Assembly: GCA_020631735.1 (NCBI GenBank)
Contig: CM036199.1
Location: forward strand, 18,021,553-18,085,552
Reading direction: 5' to 3'
DNA length: 64,000 nt
Source: Saccharum officinarum
Taxonomy: Eukaryota > Streptophyta > Magnoliopsida > Poales > Poaceae
In this document: in pieces, positions 34,201 to 43,523 of the stretch
How the letters are laid out: each line of letters begins with the position of its first letter
How positions within the stretch are numbered: position 1 is the first letter of the stretch
Translations under genes and position numbers: made by a program
Notes under the pieces: model-generated
Told to the model about the DNA's origin: nothing
Database searches by the model: none
What the model saw: the letters and a program-made list of their open reading frames with translations, nothing else

Positions 34201-35093
34201 CCTGAATGGTTGACTCGGTGACCAATACCTCACTTTAGCGGGTGAGTGAGGTTTGTGTGAGGAATAAATTACCAGCTGGTCAATAATCGATTCGAATCGC
34301 CATCGTTCACTGGATAGTGAGCACTTGACTTGAGTTACTTCATCGTAGTAATATGGATACAACACTTGGATAGTTATGTGGAAAATGACATGGTAATTAT
34401 TGTTAAATATCAATGGTGATCCTTGCTTGCTCAATTACATGGTTACTTTAGCTTAAGTGCAAACATAGTTGACAGGAGAATAAAGAATTAAAAGATGACA
34501 TGCTTTTGTAAATGATTTGGTAAGCTAAAAATGCTTTTCTTGCAAATGAGTCAGCTACCCCACCAAAAAGCCTATCATGATCCTTGGAGTCTTTTTGTTT
34601 TGGTTCTGTCGGGTAAGTCTAGCTGAGTACCTTCTCGTACTCAGGGCTTTGTTCCCACTTGTTGCAGATGGACAGATGTACTATGGTTATTGTATCAACT
34701 GTCTCTACCCTGCGATGGGCGAAGCCTAGGACCATGGGCAATGGTCACTCACTACTCCTCGCCTGATGCTTTTGTGGGAGATGATCGCGAGCTGGCACTG
34801 TATTTTAGAAAAGATGTGTGTGTGTGCGCTTTGAACTAATGCTTCCGCTACTTTATTCGAAACTGGTTTGTAATAACTATGTTTAAACTCCGATGTATTT
34901 TGTGCCGCAAACTGCTGTGTAACTTATGAAGGTAATCGCTGAACTTATTACGATCTTGGCTGTGATGTGAAATGGTTTGAAATCCGTCGAGATTTCACGG
35001 ACTACCGGGTTATACGGGCTTAAGTTTGGTAAATTGTCCGTCCGTTGGATGATTTTCTTACTTAATCTCGTATAATTGGGCGGTTCTGTTACA
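31214..35093 (+). repeat. left LTR (3880 bp)
   Basis: TGTAACACTCCGG at the start, GGCGGTTCTGTTACA at the end. GC-rich block 31690-32520, AT-rich block to about 33300, then a short acidic ORF. The 301-codon frame at 31621 is broken by an indel in the other LTR and is not treated as a gene. Confidence 0.93.
33445..33663 (+). CDS. LTR-encoded acidic peptide (72 codons), hypothetical
   Basis: ATG at 33445. The frame is strongly acidic (AEVEEESGEELPE) and ends CPDHRPSTF..GKPRSISPPVCK. An identical copy is at 41868-42086. A homologous but broken stretch lies in the solo LTR (minus strand, about 10990-11145) and keeps ELPECPDHRPS and GKPR. A CATACAG just before the conserved part (at about 33480) could be a 3' splice site, so the peptide may be an exon of a spliced transcript. 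No known domain; function unknown. Confidence 0.35.
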   Translation: MHIALILLHHTGSQEVVPAVVPEDAEEQLEVTEPEPAEVEEESGEELPECPDHRPSTFERGKPRSISPPVCK

Positions 35094-35095
35094 GC

Positions 35096-35107
35096 TGGTA
35101 TCGGAGC
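35096..35107 (+). other. primer-binding site (tRNA-Met type)
   Basis: TGGTATCGGAGC, two bases after the left LTR. It differs by one base from the canonical TGGTATCAGAGC seen in the other element. Confidence 0.85.
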
Positions 35108-35798
35108 ATGGTTTAGCGTAATTACTGTTCATAAGTGTATTTAAACCAAAACCCTGCTTAAAAAGTGTGATTTTGAAACTAAAAAAAAGTGTGCCAGTGG
35201 TCATATCCTGTATGCCCAGTTAAGGACTCTAGGTGGCTATTTAAGTACTAACTTGGGGTTCTGCACCATATTTCTTTTTCGTTGCTCATACGGCGTGCTA
35301 TTGTATGAGTGCCACTTAATTGGTGGTAATGTATGGATCAGTTACCTCTACGCTTCGGTAAGTGTGAGTTGTGAGAGCATGATCGGATACACCGCCGATC
35401 TAGGGAAAGTGCTTATATGATACTTGGATAATTACATGTTTTACACATGTTTTTATAAAAGTGTCGCATGTGTGGGTGTTCCGTCCGTTGAGGCGATGCC
35501 GTCAATAGGACGATGTGTTTGGGTAGTCACTACCGTTGTACACGCATCTGGGGATTCGTGTAAAGCGTGTAGGTAGGTTTACTGCTTTCATGCATTCATG
35601 GGGAATGGGCTGAAATGAGTTTTCTGCAGGTACATAACAGCGTATCGTGTAGACCGAATTAGTTACGTATATGAGAGATCGTTGTATGCCACCGAATTCA
35701 CCGTTAGATGTTTTTTTTTCCTAAGTTTGTGAGAACGTAAAACTCGTGCATGCATCATATTGTTTGTGCATTCCATTCATGGCATGCATTCCTCCCCT

Positions 35799-35805
35799 TA
35801 TAAAA
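35799..35805 (+). promoter_or_regulatory. internal TATA box just upstream of the H3-tail ORF
   Basis: TATAAAA in CCCCTTATAAAAGGATT, 46 bp before the ATG at 35845 and 82 bp before the ATG at 35881. A start site about 30 bp downstream (near 35830) would leave a very short leader before the first ATG, which favours scanning on to the second. Confidence 0.45.
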
Positions 35806-35844
35806 GGATTATCCCATTTCGATAAAAGTGACCTCAACTAAAAT

Positions 35845-36855
35845 ATGTTCTCACCGGGTAATTTAAAACTTGTGCTACAGATGGCCCGCACGAAGCAGAC
35901 TGCCCGCAAGTCCACTGGAGGAAGAGCACCCCGTCGTCAGCTAGCCCCGCGGGAGCACCGCAACACGCACACTTTTCTAAGCGAGTTTGGCATGCCCACC
36001 TTGCTTTGGAGAGTGCTCCATGATGTGGGGTACCCGGAGGGACAAGAGCCAGTTTACTCTTGGAGCGAGAGCCAGCTAGCTGAAGATGGACTTGCTGTGG
36101 TAGAGATCACCGTCCCTGCTCTTGGTGATGCGCCAGAATGGGATGGTTGGCATTTGGAGTTCGAAGGACGCACTCCAGTCGAGGGTGCAGAGGGCGCAGC
36201 TTTTCGCGTCATCCGAGACATCATGAGCAGATTTCCCAATGAGCTAGCAGCAGCTTTGGCCGGTACCTTCCCGAGAGATGATCCTCGCGACGCCATTTGG
36301 GTACAGCCGCAAGGAAGTGCCCTGGTTAGAGGCCCCAGTGAAGGACGGGCTAGCGACAATCACACCATGAGTGCCATGTATGCAGCCATCAGAGCATATC
36401 AAGGTCTGGAGAATACCTATTGGACCTTGACTGGCCTACGTGGTGATGATCGGCTTGAAGCAAGGAAGCAGAAGAAAAAGCAAGCGCGTGCTATAGCTAG
36501 CTTGCAGGAGCAGTTGGCCGACATGAGCTTGCAGCGGGACCGAGCTCTCGAGAGAGGCGAGAGTTCCATGCAGCAAGTACAGAGGCTGACTCAGGCCAAC
36601 AGGAATGCAGATCGCTTGTTGGAGCAGCTAGTACAAGAAAGGAATGAAGCCTGGAACGAGAGAGACCTTCTGAGGCAGAGGGTCGAGGAGCTAGAAGAGT
36701 ACAATGCCAACTTGCATGAAGAGTTCCATGCCCTCTACAACGGGATGGGCCCGTATGCTCCTCCGAACGCCGCTCAGATGGACCTCGACGACGACGCCGC
36801 TGCTGAAGGTAGCGATGGCGACGCCTCCGACATCGACGATGGCCCCGAGGAGTAG
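35845..36855 (+). CDS. retrotransposon ORF with histone H3 tail-like N terminus (336 aa; 324 aa from second ATG)
   Basis: Two in-frame ATGs exist, at 35845 and 35881. From the second, the protein begins M-ARTKQTARKSTGG, then R-APRRQLA. This is the H3 N-terminal tail residue for residue to position 21, except arginine at the K14 and K18 positions. The match stops after A21. Numbering from the first ATG: tail 13-34; a region without known domain 40-200 (EFGMPTLLWRVLHDVGY, AVVEITVP, TFPRDDPRD, TMSAMYAAIRAYQGLE); basic cluster RKQKKKQAR 207-215; long coiled coil about 216-296; acidic tail rich in D/E/G 312-336. No histone fold and no zinc knuckle. It lies in the gag position after the primer site, with a TATA box just upstream, and is in a different frame from pol. 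Likely nuclear, given the basic cluster and tail. Distantly similar to the 257-aa ORF at 19939. Whether the tail is exposed depends on use of the second ATG and Met removal. Confidence 0.85.
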   Translation: MFSPGNLKLVLQMARTKQTARKSTGGRAPRRQLAPREHRNTHTFLSEFGMPTLLWRVLHDVGYPEGQEPVYSWSESQLAEDGLAVVEITVPALGDAPEWDGWHLEFEGRTPVEGAEGAAFRVIRDIMSRFPNELAAALAGTFPRDDPRDAIWVQPQGSALVRGPSEGRASDNHTMSAMYAAIRAYQGLENTYWTLTGLRGDDRLEARKQKKKQARAIASLQEQLADMSLQRDRALERGESSMQQVQRLTQANRNADRLLEQLVQERNEAWNERDLLRQRVEELEEYNANLHEEFHALYNGMGPYAPPNAAQMDLDDDAAAEGSDGDASDIDDGPEE

Positions 36856-37057
36856 GATAGTGTCATGCGTTAGTAGCTAGGCGTGACGCGATGGCCTTCT
36901 TTTGGGTTCCATGTATCATGATGTATCCTGTTCGACCTTGAGACTGATGATCTTTGGAGTTTGGTTGTGTATGCGATACCCGAACGCATAAAAATCCAGT
37001 GTATGTATGCTGGCAACATGGTTGTATGGAACGCGATGTTGCTTTTAAAGTAACTTA

Positions 37058-39643
37058 ATTGATGTTCTGTTTGATCAGTTAGCTAAAGCCAGAGTGTTCT
37101 CCAAGATAGACTTAAGGTCTGGGTATCATCAGATAAAGATTAGACCTCAAGATGTTCCGAAAACCGCCTTTTCTACCAGATACGGGTTGTACGAGTATCT
37201 TGTTATGTCATTTGGACTGACAAATGCTCCTGCATATTTTATGTATCTGATGAATACAGTTTTCATGCCAGAGTTGGACAAGTTTGTAGTTGTCTTCATT
37301 GATGACATTCTAGTATACTCTGAAAACGAGAAAGAGCATGAAGAGCATCTGAGAATTGTCTTGACCAGGTTGAGGGATCATAAGTTATATGCTAAGTTCA
37401 GCAAATGTGAATTTTGGTTGAAGAAAGTTCCTTTCCTCGGTCATATCCTATCTGAGAATGGAGTTTCTGTAGATCCGAGTAAAGTGCAAGAGGTTATGGA
37501 TTGGAAGACTCCAACCACAGTGTCAGAAGTCAGAAGTTTCCTAGGGTTAGCGGGTTACTATCGCCGTTTTATCCCAGACTTCTCGAAGATTGCCAAGCCT
37601 ATGACAAGTCTGTTACAGAAAGATCACAAGTTTGCGTGGACAGAGGAGTGTGAGACAGCTTTCCATACCTTGCGGAAACTGTTGACCACTGCTCCAATTC
37701 TTGCACAACCCGACATCGAGAAACCTTTTGATGTGTTCTGCGACGCATCAAAAACAGGATTAGGGTGTGTGCTAATGCAAGAAGGAAGAGTAATTGCTTA
37801 TGCCTCCCGACAGTTGAGAAAACATGAAATCAATTACCCGACACATGATCTTGAGCTTGCCGCTGTTGTGCATGCCTTAAAGATTTGGAGACACTATCTA
37901 CTGGGTAACGTGTGCAACATTTTCACCGATCATAAGAGTCTCAAGTACATTTTCACCCAACCAGAATTGAACATGAGACAGCGGAGATGGTTAGAACTGA
38001 TCAAAGACTACAACTTGAATGTACAGTATCACCCTGGGAAAGCCAATGTGGTAGCTGATGCTTTAAGCAGAAAGTCACATTGTATGAATGTGCAACCCTT
38101 GCTGGAAGATGGTTTCGATCTAATGCACCCTGCCGTGCTACATAGTATTCAGGTCAGTTGTTCCTTGGAGAGTAAGATTATAGAAGGTCAGAAAACAGAC
38201 AAGGGGATATTCCACATCAAAAAGAAGATTCAAGAAGAACCCTCGAAACACTTCAGGGTGGATGAGCAGGATGTGTTGTGGTTCGACAACCGTCTTGTTG
38301 TTCCAAAGGATAGAGAGCTTAAGAATAAAATTTTGGATGAAGCTCATCTCTCTAAGTTGTCTATTCATCCTGGCAGCAGTAAGATGTATCAAGAACTAAG
38401 ACCTCGTTATTGGTGGACCAAAATGAAGAAGGAAATTGCAGCGTATGTAGCCAGATGTGACACATGTTGTAGAGTAAAAGCAATTCACATGAAGCCTGCC
38501 GGAATGCTACAACCTTTGTCAGTACCGAGTTGGAAGTGGGATGACATAAGTATGGATTTTATCACGGGTCTACCCACTACTCAAAAAGGTCACGATTCCA
38601 TTTGGGTAATTGTGGATCGTCTTACTAAGACAGCCCACTTTTTGCCTGTCAAAACGGAATATAGACCACCTCAATATGCTGAGAAGTATATTGCAGAGAT
38701 TGTGAGGTTGCATGGCATACCAAAGACTATAGTGTCTGACAGAGGGTCACAGTTCACTGCTCACTTTTGGGAGCACTTGCACAAAGGTTTGGGGACTAGT
38801 CTGATTCGTAGCACTGCCTATCATCCTCAAACAGATGGTCAAACTGAGAGAGTTAATGCTGTTCTAGAAGATATGTTAAGAGCCTGTGTGTTGTCTTCCA
38901 GAGGTTCATGGGAGTCATGGTTACCATTAGCAGAGTTCTCGTACAATAACAGCTATCAAGAGAGTATCAAGATGGCACCTTTTGAGGCTCTGTATGGCCG
39001 AAAGTGTAGAACACCGTTAAACTGGATTGAGCCCGGAGAAAGAAGGTATTATGGTATTGACTTCGTAGAAGAAGCCGAAAGGAAAGTTCATATCATCCAG
39101 CAGAATATGAGAGCAGCCCAGTCACGTCAGAAAAGTTATGCAGATAAGAGAAGGAGACCGCTTGTGTTCGAAGTTGGTGACTATGTCTATCTAAAAGTTA
39201 CGCCAATGAAAAAGAAAAGATTTGGTGTGCGCAGAAAGCTGGCCGCCAGATTTGTGGGACCTTATAAAATCCTGGAACGGAAGGGTCCTGTGGCTTACAA
39301 ATTGGATTTACCAGAGTCAATGGGTGCTATATTCCCAGTTTTTCATGTATCACATCTCAAGAAGTGTTTGCGCGTTCCAGAGGAAAGGATTGAACCTCGA
39401 GGCATAAAACTGAAGTCAGATCTGGTGTATCGTGAGCAACCAGTTCGAGTTTTGGATACCAGGGAAAGGGCTACTCGAAACAGTGTGGTGAAAACATATA
39501 AGATACAATGGAGTCATCACGATGAAGGGGATGCATCTTGGGAAACGGGTGAATACTTAAAGAACGCTTATGAAGATTTTTATTATAAATGGTTCGTAAC
39601 CCAAATCTCGGGACGAGATTTTTATAAGGGGGGAGGGCTGTAA
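37058..39643 (+). pseudogene. Ty3/gypsy pol, 5'-truncated: RT (partial)-RNase H-integrase-chromodomain-like
   Basis: Homology begins at [18 protein letters not shown] with no start codon. The usual ATG, protease and first part of RT (through YPLPR) are absent. An upstream stop lies at about 37046, and the first in-frame ATG is near 37205. Numbering from 37094: RT active site FIDD 68-71; RNase H starts near [10 protein letters not shown] with the later IFTDHKSL; integrase has an HHCC finger (AHLSKLSIH, then CDTCC) and a DD35E core. Its acidic residues are in [16 protein letters not shown] and DGQTERVN, with 35 residues between the second D and the E. A GPYKIL segment follows, then a C-terminal chromodomain-like region ([25 protein letters not shown]) lacking the first cage aromatic. 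The frame is open for 849 codons and the catalytic residues look intact, which fits a recent internal deletion. It ends in the polypurine tract, five bases into the right LTR. Confidence 0.9.
39626..39638 (+). other. polypurine tract
   Basis: AAGGGGGGAGGGC immediately before TGTAACAC of the right LTR; primes plus-strand synthesis. Confidence 0.85.
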
Positions 39644-42600
39644 CACTCCGGTGTTGCGCAATGCATTTTTGCATGGCAATCATATTGCATAGCATTCATA
39701 TCATTATAATCATGTATGATAATGGTATAATTTGATTAAAATAAAAGCTTAAACATGCTATATTTAATGAACTATAATAATATGATAATCACATTATATC
39801 AAAAGCCTTGCAACCATAATTCTTACATCACTTGGAACCTTAGTTCAAATTTTGGAGCTCAAATTTGGTCAAACACTTGTTCAAAAACAATTATGAAAAA
39901 TATTCAAAATTTTTCCCTAATTTAGCTTTTATTTTGTCATTTAAAATCTATTAAGAATTTTGAAATGACCCCTTAATCAAAGTTGTAGAGAATTCAATTT
40001 TGAGCAACTTTTATTTTTGGGCCAAATCCATAAAATGCTTTCTTCTTGTTCAAAATGTGGTTTGAAGTTGAAATGCATTTAAATTTGAATTTGGAAAATC
40101 AAAAATCCGGTTTTTCCTTAGCAGGCCGCCGCCTCCTGTTCGGCCCACGTCCGGATGCGGCCCGCGCCACTCCCGCGCGCTCGCCCGCGTCGCCTCCGCC
40201 TCGGCCCGGCCCAGCCGGCCCCCTCCTCTCTCTCTTCTTCCCGCCCGCGCCCGCGCGCGCTGGCGCCCCGGCAGGGCGTGCCCGCCGCGTGGCGTCCGCA
40301 TGCCGGCGACGCCCCGCGTGGCCGTCCGTGGACCCTGCGCTCACGCTCCACTTCAAATCAACCGAGCGCCTGGTCTCCATCCCGCACAACCATCACTTGC
40401 TCCCTCTCTTCCTCCCTCCGGCGCCCTCCACCGCGGAGCACCGCTCGCCACCGCGCACCGCCCCCATCTCCGCCTCGTTCCGGCATCGGTAGACCGCCTT
40501 CTTTCGATTGCCTGTGCCCAAAGCTCCGCCCCGTCCCCCTCTTCTCCGAACGAGCCTCGACGTCTCCTCGTTTGGATCGGTAAGGCTCAATCGAGCTTTC
40601 CTCGCCGCGCCACCGCGTCGGTGCCGCCGGCCTTGAGCTCCGTTCATCGCCTCGCTCGCTCCCTCTCCGTCTTCCCAATCCTTCTTCTCAAGTTCGCGAG
40701 TTCCTGGCGATTGTTGTGCGCTCGCTCGGTGGTCGGGACTTGGCCGGCAATGGCCGGTTGGCCGCAACCGCCGCCGCGACATCGAGCGCGTGGACGCCGG
40801 CGACCGCGCTCGGTTCCTCTCGGGAACTAGGCCGCGCCTCTGGGCCGCGCCCCGAGCGGGCCGGCTCGGCTGTTCCCCCGCGCGCGCGAAGCAGGCCGGG
40901 AACGGCCACGGGCCGGTTGTTTTTCCACGGGCCGGCCCAATCTCTTTAACAGAAAAATCATTTTCTATTTCTTTTATTATTCTTGATGAAAAACACTTGG
41001 AAAATGATTTCTTGGTCATTTTAGCTCCAAAATTTGTGAAATAAATTTTTATATACTCATTTGAATCAGATCTACAATATAAAAATGTTGCATGTCAATA
41101 TTTCATTACTTTTCTGTAGTGTTTTATTTAAGCCTTGAAATTGGTGTTTTCTTGAAAAATTGATAAGAAAATGTAGAAAAATCAGAAAAATGTAGTTCCA
41201 AGTTTATTAATCCTGTTATGCCATGTACTTGCTAGGGTAATTTTATTTCATGGTTGTTCTGTAGAAAAATGTATAGTTGCAGTTCAAATGCTTTCTATTA
41301 CCAATATTTGTTATTTTTGTTATTTAAATAAATTTGAATAAAACATGCAAGTGATAATTTTTCCATAGTGTTTGTTTAGGTAGTAGATAGTAGAAAAATT
41401 CCTAAATCTGTTGTTTGATACTTTTCATAATGTAAAGTATTTTAAATATCTATTTTAGGCCTTAATTTGTTATTTTTGTATAGGCAGTTCTAATTATCCA
41501 AATGTAGTAAAATTTTTGTGTCAAGCTATTCTTGATATTAGTAATCCACTGTAATTTTATGAGATTTTTCTGAGCTACTAAAATATGTGTTGCTGTTCAA
41601 CCATAGGACTAATTAGGGTTTCTATTTATTCTTAATGCAAAGTTAGTTAGAAAAATATATTTTGGTGTATCTTTGAAGCATCTTAATTGTTTAATACTCT
41701 CGCATGGTAGGAACTAGTGTTGGTAGTTTCCGAGTACATGTTCTTGGATGACGTAGACTACCTTGTAGAAGAGTCATAAGTTCCACATAATCCGATGACG
41801 TAATACATTCGTTACATCGCATGCATTCCGCATCATCATCATCTCATGTCACCTCTGCAATGCACCGATGCATATTGCACTCATACTTCTGCATCATACA
41901 GGATCGCAGGAAGTGGTTCCGGCAGTTGTTCCCGAGGACGCAGAGGAGCAGCTCGAAGTGACGGAGCCGGAGCCAGCAGAAGTAGAAGAGGAGTCCGGTG
42001 AAGAGCTTCCGGAGTGTCCTGACCATCGTCCCAGTACCTTCGAGCGAGGCAAGCCCCGGAGCATTTCTCCCCCGGTTTGCAAATAATTATTTATTAATTT
42101 TACTTAATCTGATGCATTAAGTTTAGGAGTTGTTTGCAAACGTTGCTGCATTATACCTTGTTCCACCTTGTTTTACCCGATCCTTGTCACCCTGGTGTCC
42201 ACGGTCAATACTTGCTTAGCTTGCTCAGGCCGGTAGAAGTCGGGTGATTGCCTGTCATCCGCGAGCTATAGGGGATTACCTGGTTTTATGTGAAAGAATG
42301 TCTTGTGAGAATAACTAAGTGTGGGAATGAATATGAGACCGGGCGGAAGCTTGCAGGGTTCTGGACTGTAGTGTCTTCCGTCTGTGTCGATTAAGGACCG
42401 TCCGATGTCGGGCCTCGGGTCATGTTGAACGCATGCCTCACATTTAGCTGGCCGGATAAAGTACCTTTCGACCGCGAAGCCGGGAGATTATTCGGGCCGA
42501 GTAGATTGCCCGCAACGCACTGTACCGGAGCAGTAGTGGCAGGAAACGGGGGCGCGATGATAAGGCCAAAGAGCAGTCGGGCGGCCCCCGGGTACATGTG

Positions 42601-43518
42601 GTTCCTGGCAAGCTCGCGACTTTACCTGAATGGTTGACTCGGTGACCAATACCTCACTTTAGCGGGTGAGTGAGGTTTGTGTGAGGAATAAATTACCAGC
42701 TGGTCAATAATCGATTCGAATCGCCATCGTTCACTGGATAGTGAGCACTTGACTTGAGTTACTTCATCGTAGTAATATGGATACAACACTTGGATAGTTA
42801 TGTGGAAAATGACATGGTAATTATTGTTAAATATCAGTGGTGATCCTTGCTTGCTCAATTACATGGTTACTTTAGCTTAAGTGCAAACATAGTTGACAGG
42901 AGAATAAAGAATTAAAAGATGACATGCTTTTGTAAATGATTTGGTAAGCTAAAAATGCTTTTCTTGCAAATGAGTCAGCTACCCCACCAAAAAAGCCTAT
43001 CATGATCCTTGGAGTCTTTTTGTTTTGGTTCTGTCGGGTAAGTCTAGCTGAGTACCTTCTCGTACTCAGGGCTTTGTTCCCACTTGTTGCAGATGGACAG
43101 ATGTACTATGGTTATTGTATCAACTGTCTCTACCCTGCGATGGGCGAAGCCTAGGACCATGGGCAATGGTCACTCACTACTCCTCGCCTGATGCTTTTGT
43201 GGGAGATGATCGCGAGCTGGCACTGTATTTTAGAAAAGATGTGTGTGTGTGTGCTTTGAACTAATGCTTCCGCTACTTTATTCGAAACTGGTTTGTAATA
43301 ACTATGTTTAAACTCCGATGTATTTTGTGCCGCAAACTGCTGTGTAACTTATGAAGGTAATCGCTGAACTTATTACGATCTTGGCTGTGATGTGAAATGG
43401 TTTGAAATCCGTCGAGATTTCACGGACTACCGGGTTATACGGGCTTAAGTTTGGTAAATTGTCCGTCCGTTGGATGATTTTCTTACTTAATCTCGTATAA
43501 TTGGGCGGTTCTGTTACA
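39639..43518 (+). repeat. right LTR (3880 bp)
   Basis: Same length as the left LTR. By eye the differences are about six substitutions, one fewer C near 40220, one fewer G near 40823, one extra G near 42324 and one extra A near 42993. It contains the second copy of the acidic LTR ORF at 41868-42086. Confidence 0.93.
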
Positions 43519-43523
43519 GACAT

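Larger units (their letters stand above)
31214..43518 (+). mobile_element. Ty3/gypsy chromovirus-type LTR retrotransposon with H3-tail ORF
   Basis: Complete ends: 5-bp duplication GACAT (31209-31213 and 43519-43523), two 3880-bp LTRs, a tRNA-Met-type primer site at 35096, and a polypurine tract at 39626-39638. The internal region (35094-39638) has an ORF in the gag position and a pol that begins partway into reverse transcriptase. The order RT-RNase H-integrase identifies Ty3/gypsy. The pol sequence, long LTRs and chromodomain-like C terminus suggest the Tekay/Del chromovirus lineage. Protease and the RT amino end are missing, so this copy is probably not self-sufficient. About six substitutions and four 1-bp indels separate the LTRs by eye, so the insertion is very recent. 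Confidence 0.92.

Noticed and set aside
35845..36855. Reading the H3-like ORF as a real histone H3 gene
   Set aside because: Only the tail matches. The sequence diverges after A21, with no histone-fold helices, and it sits between the primer site and pol of an LTR retrotransposon.
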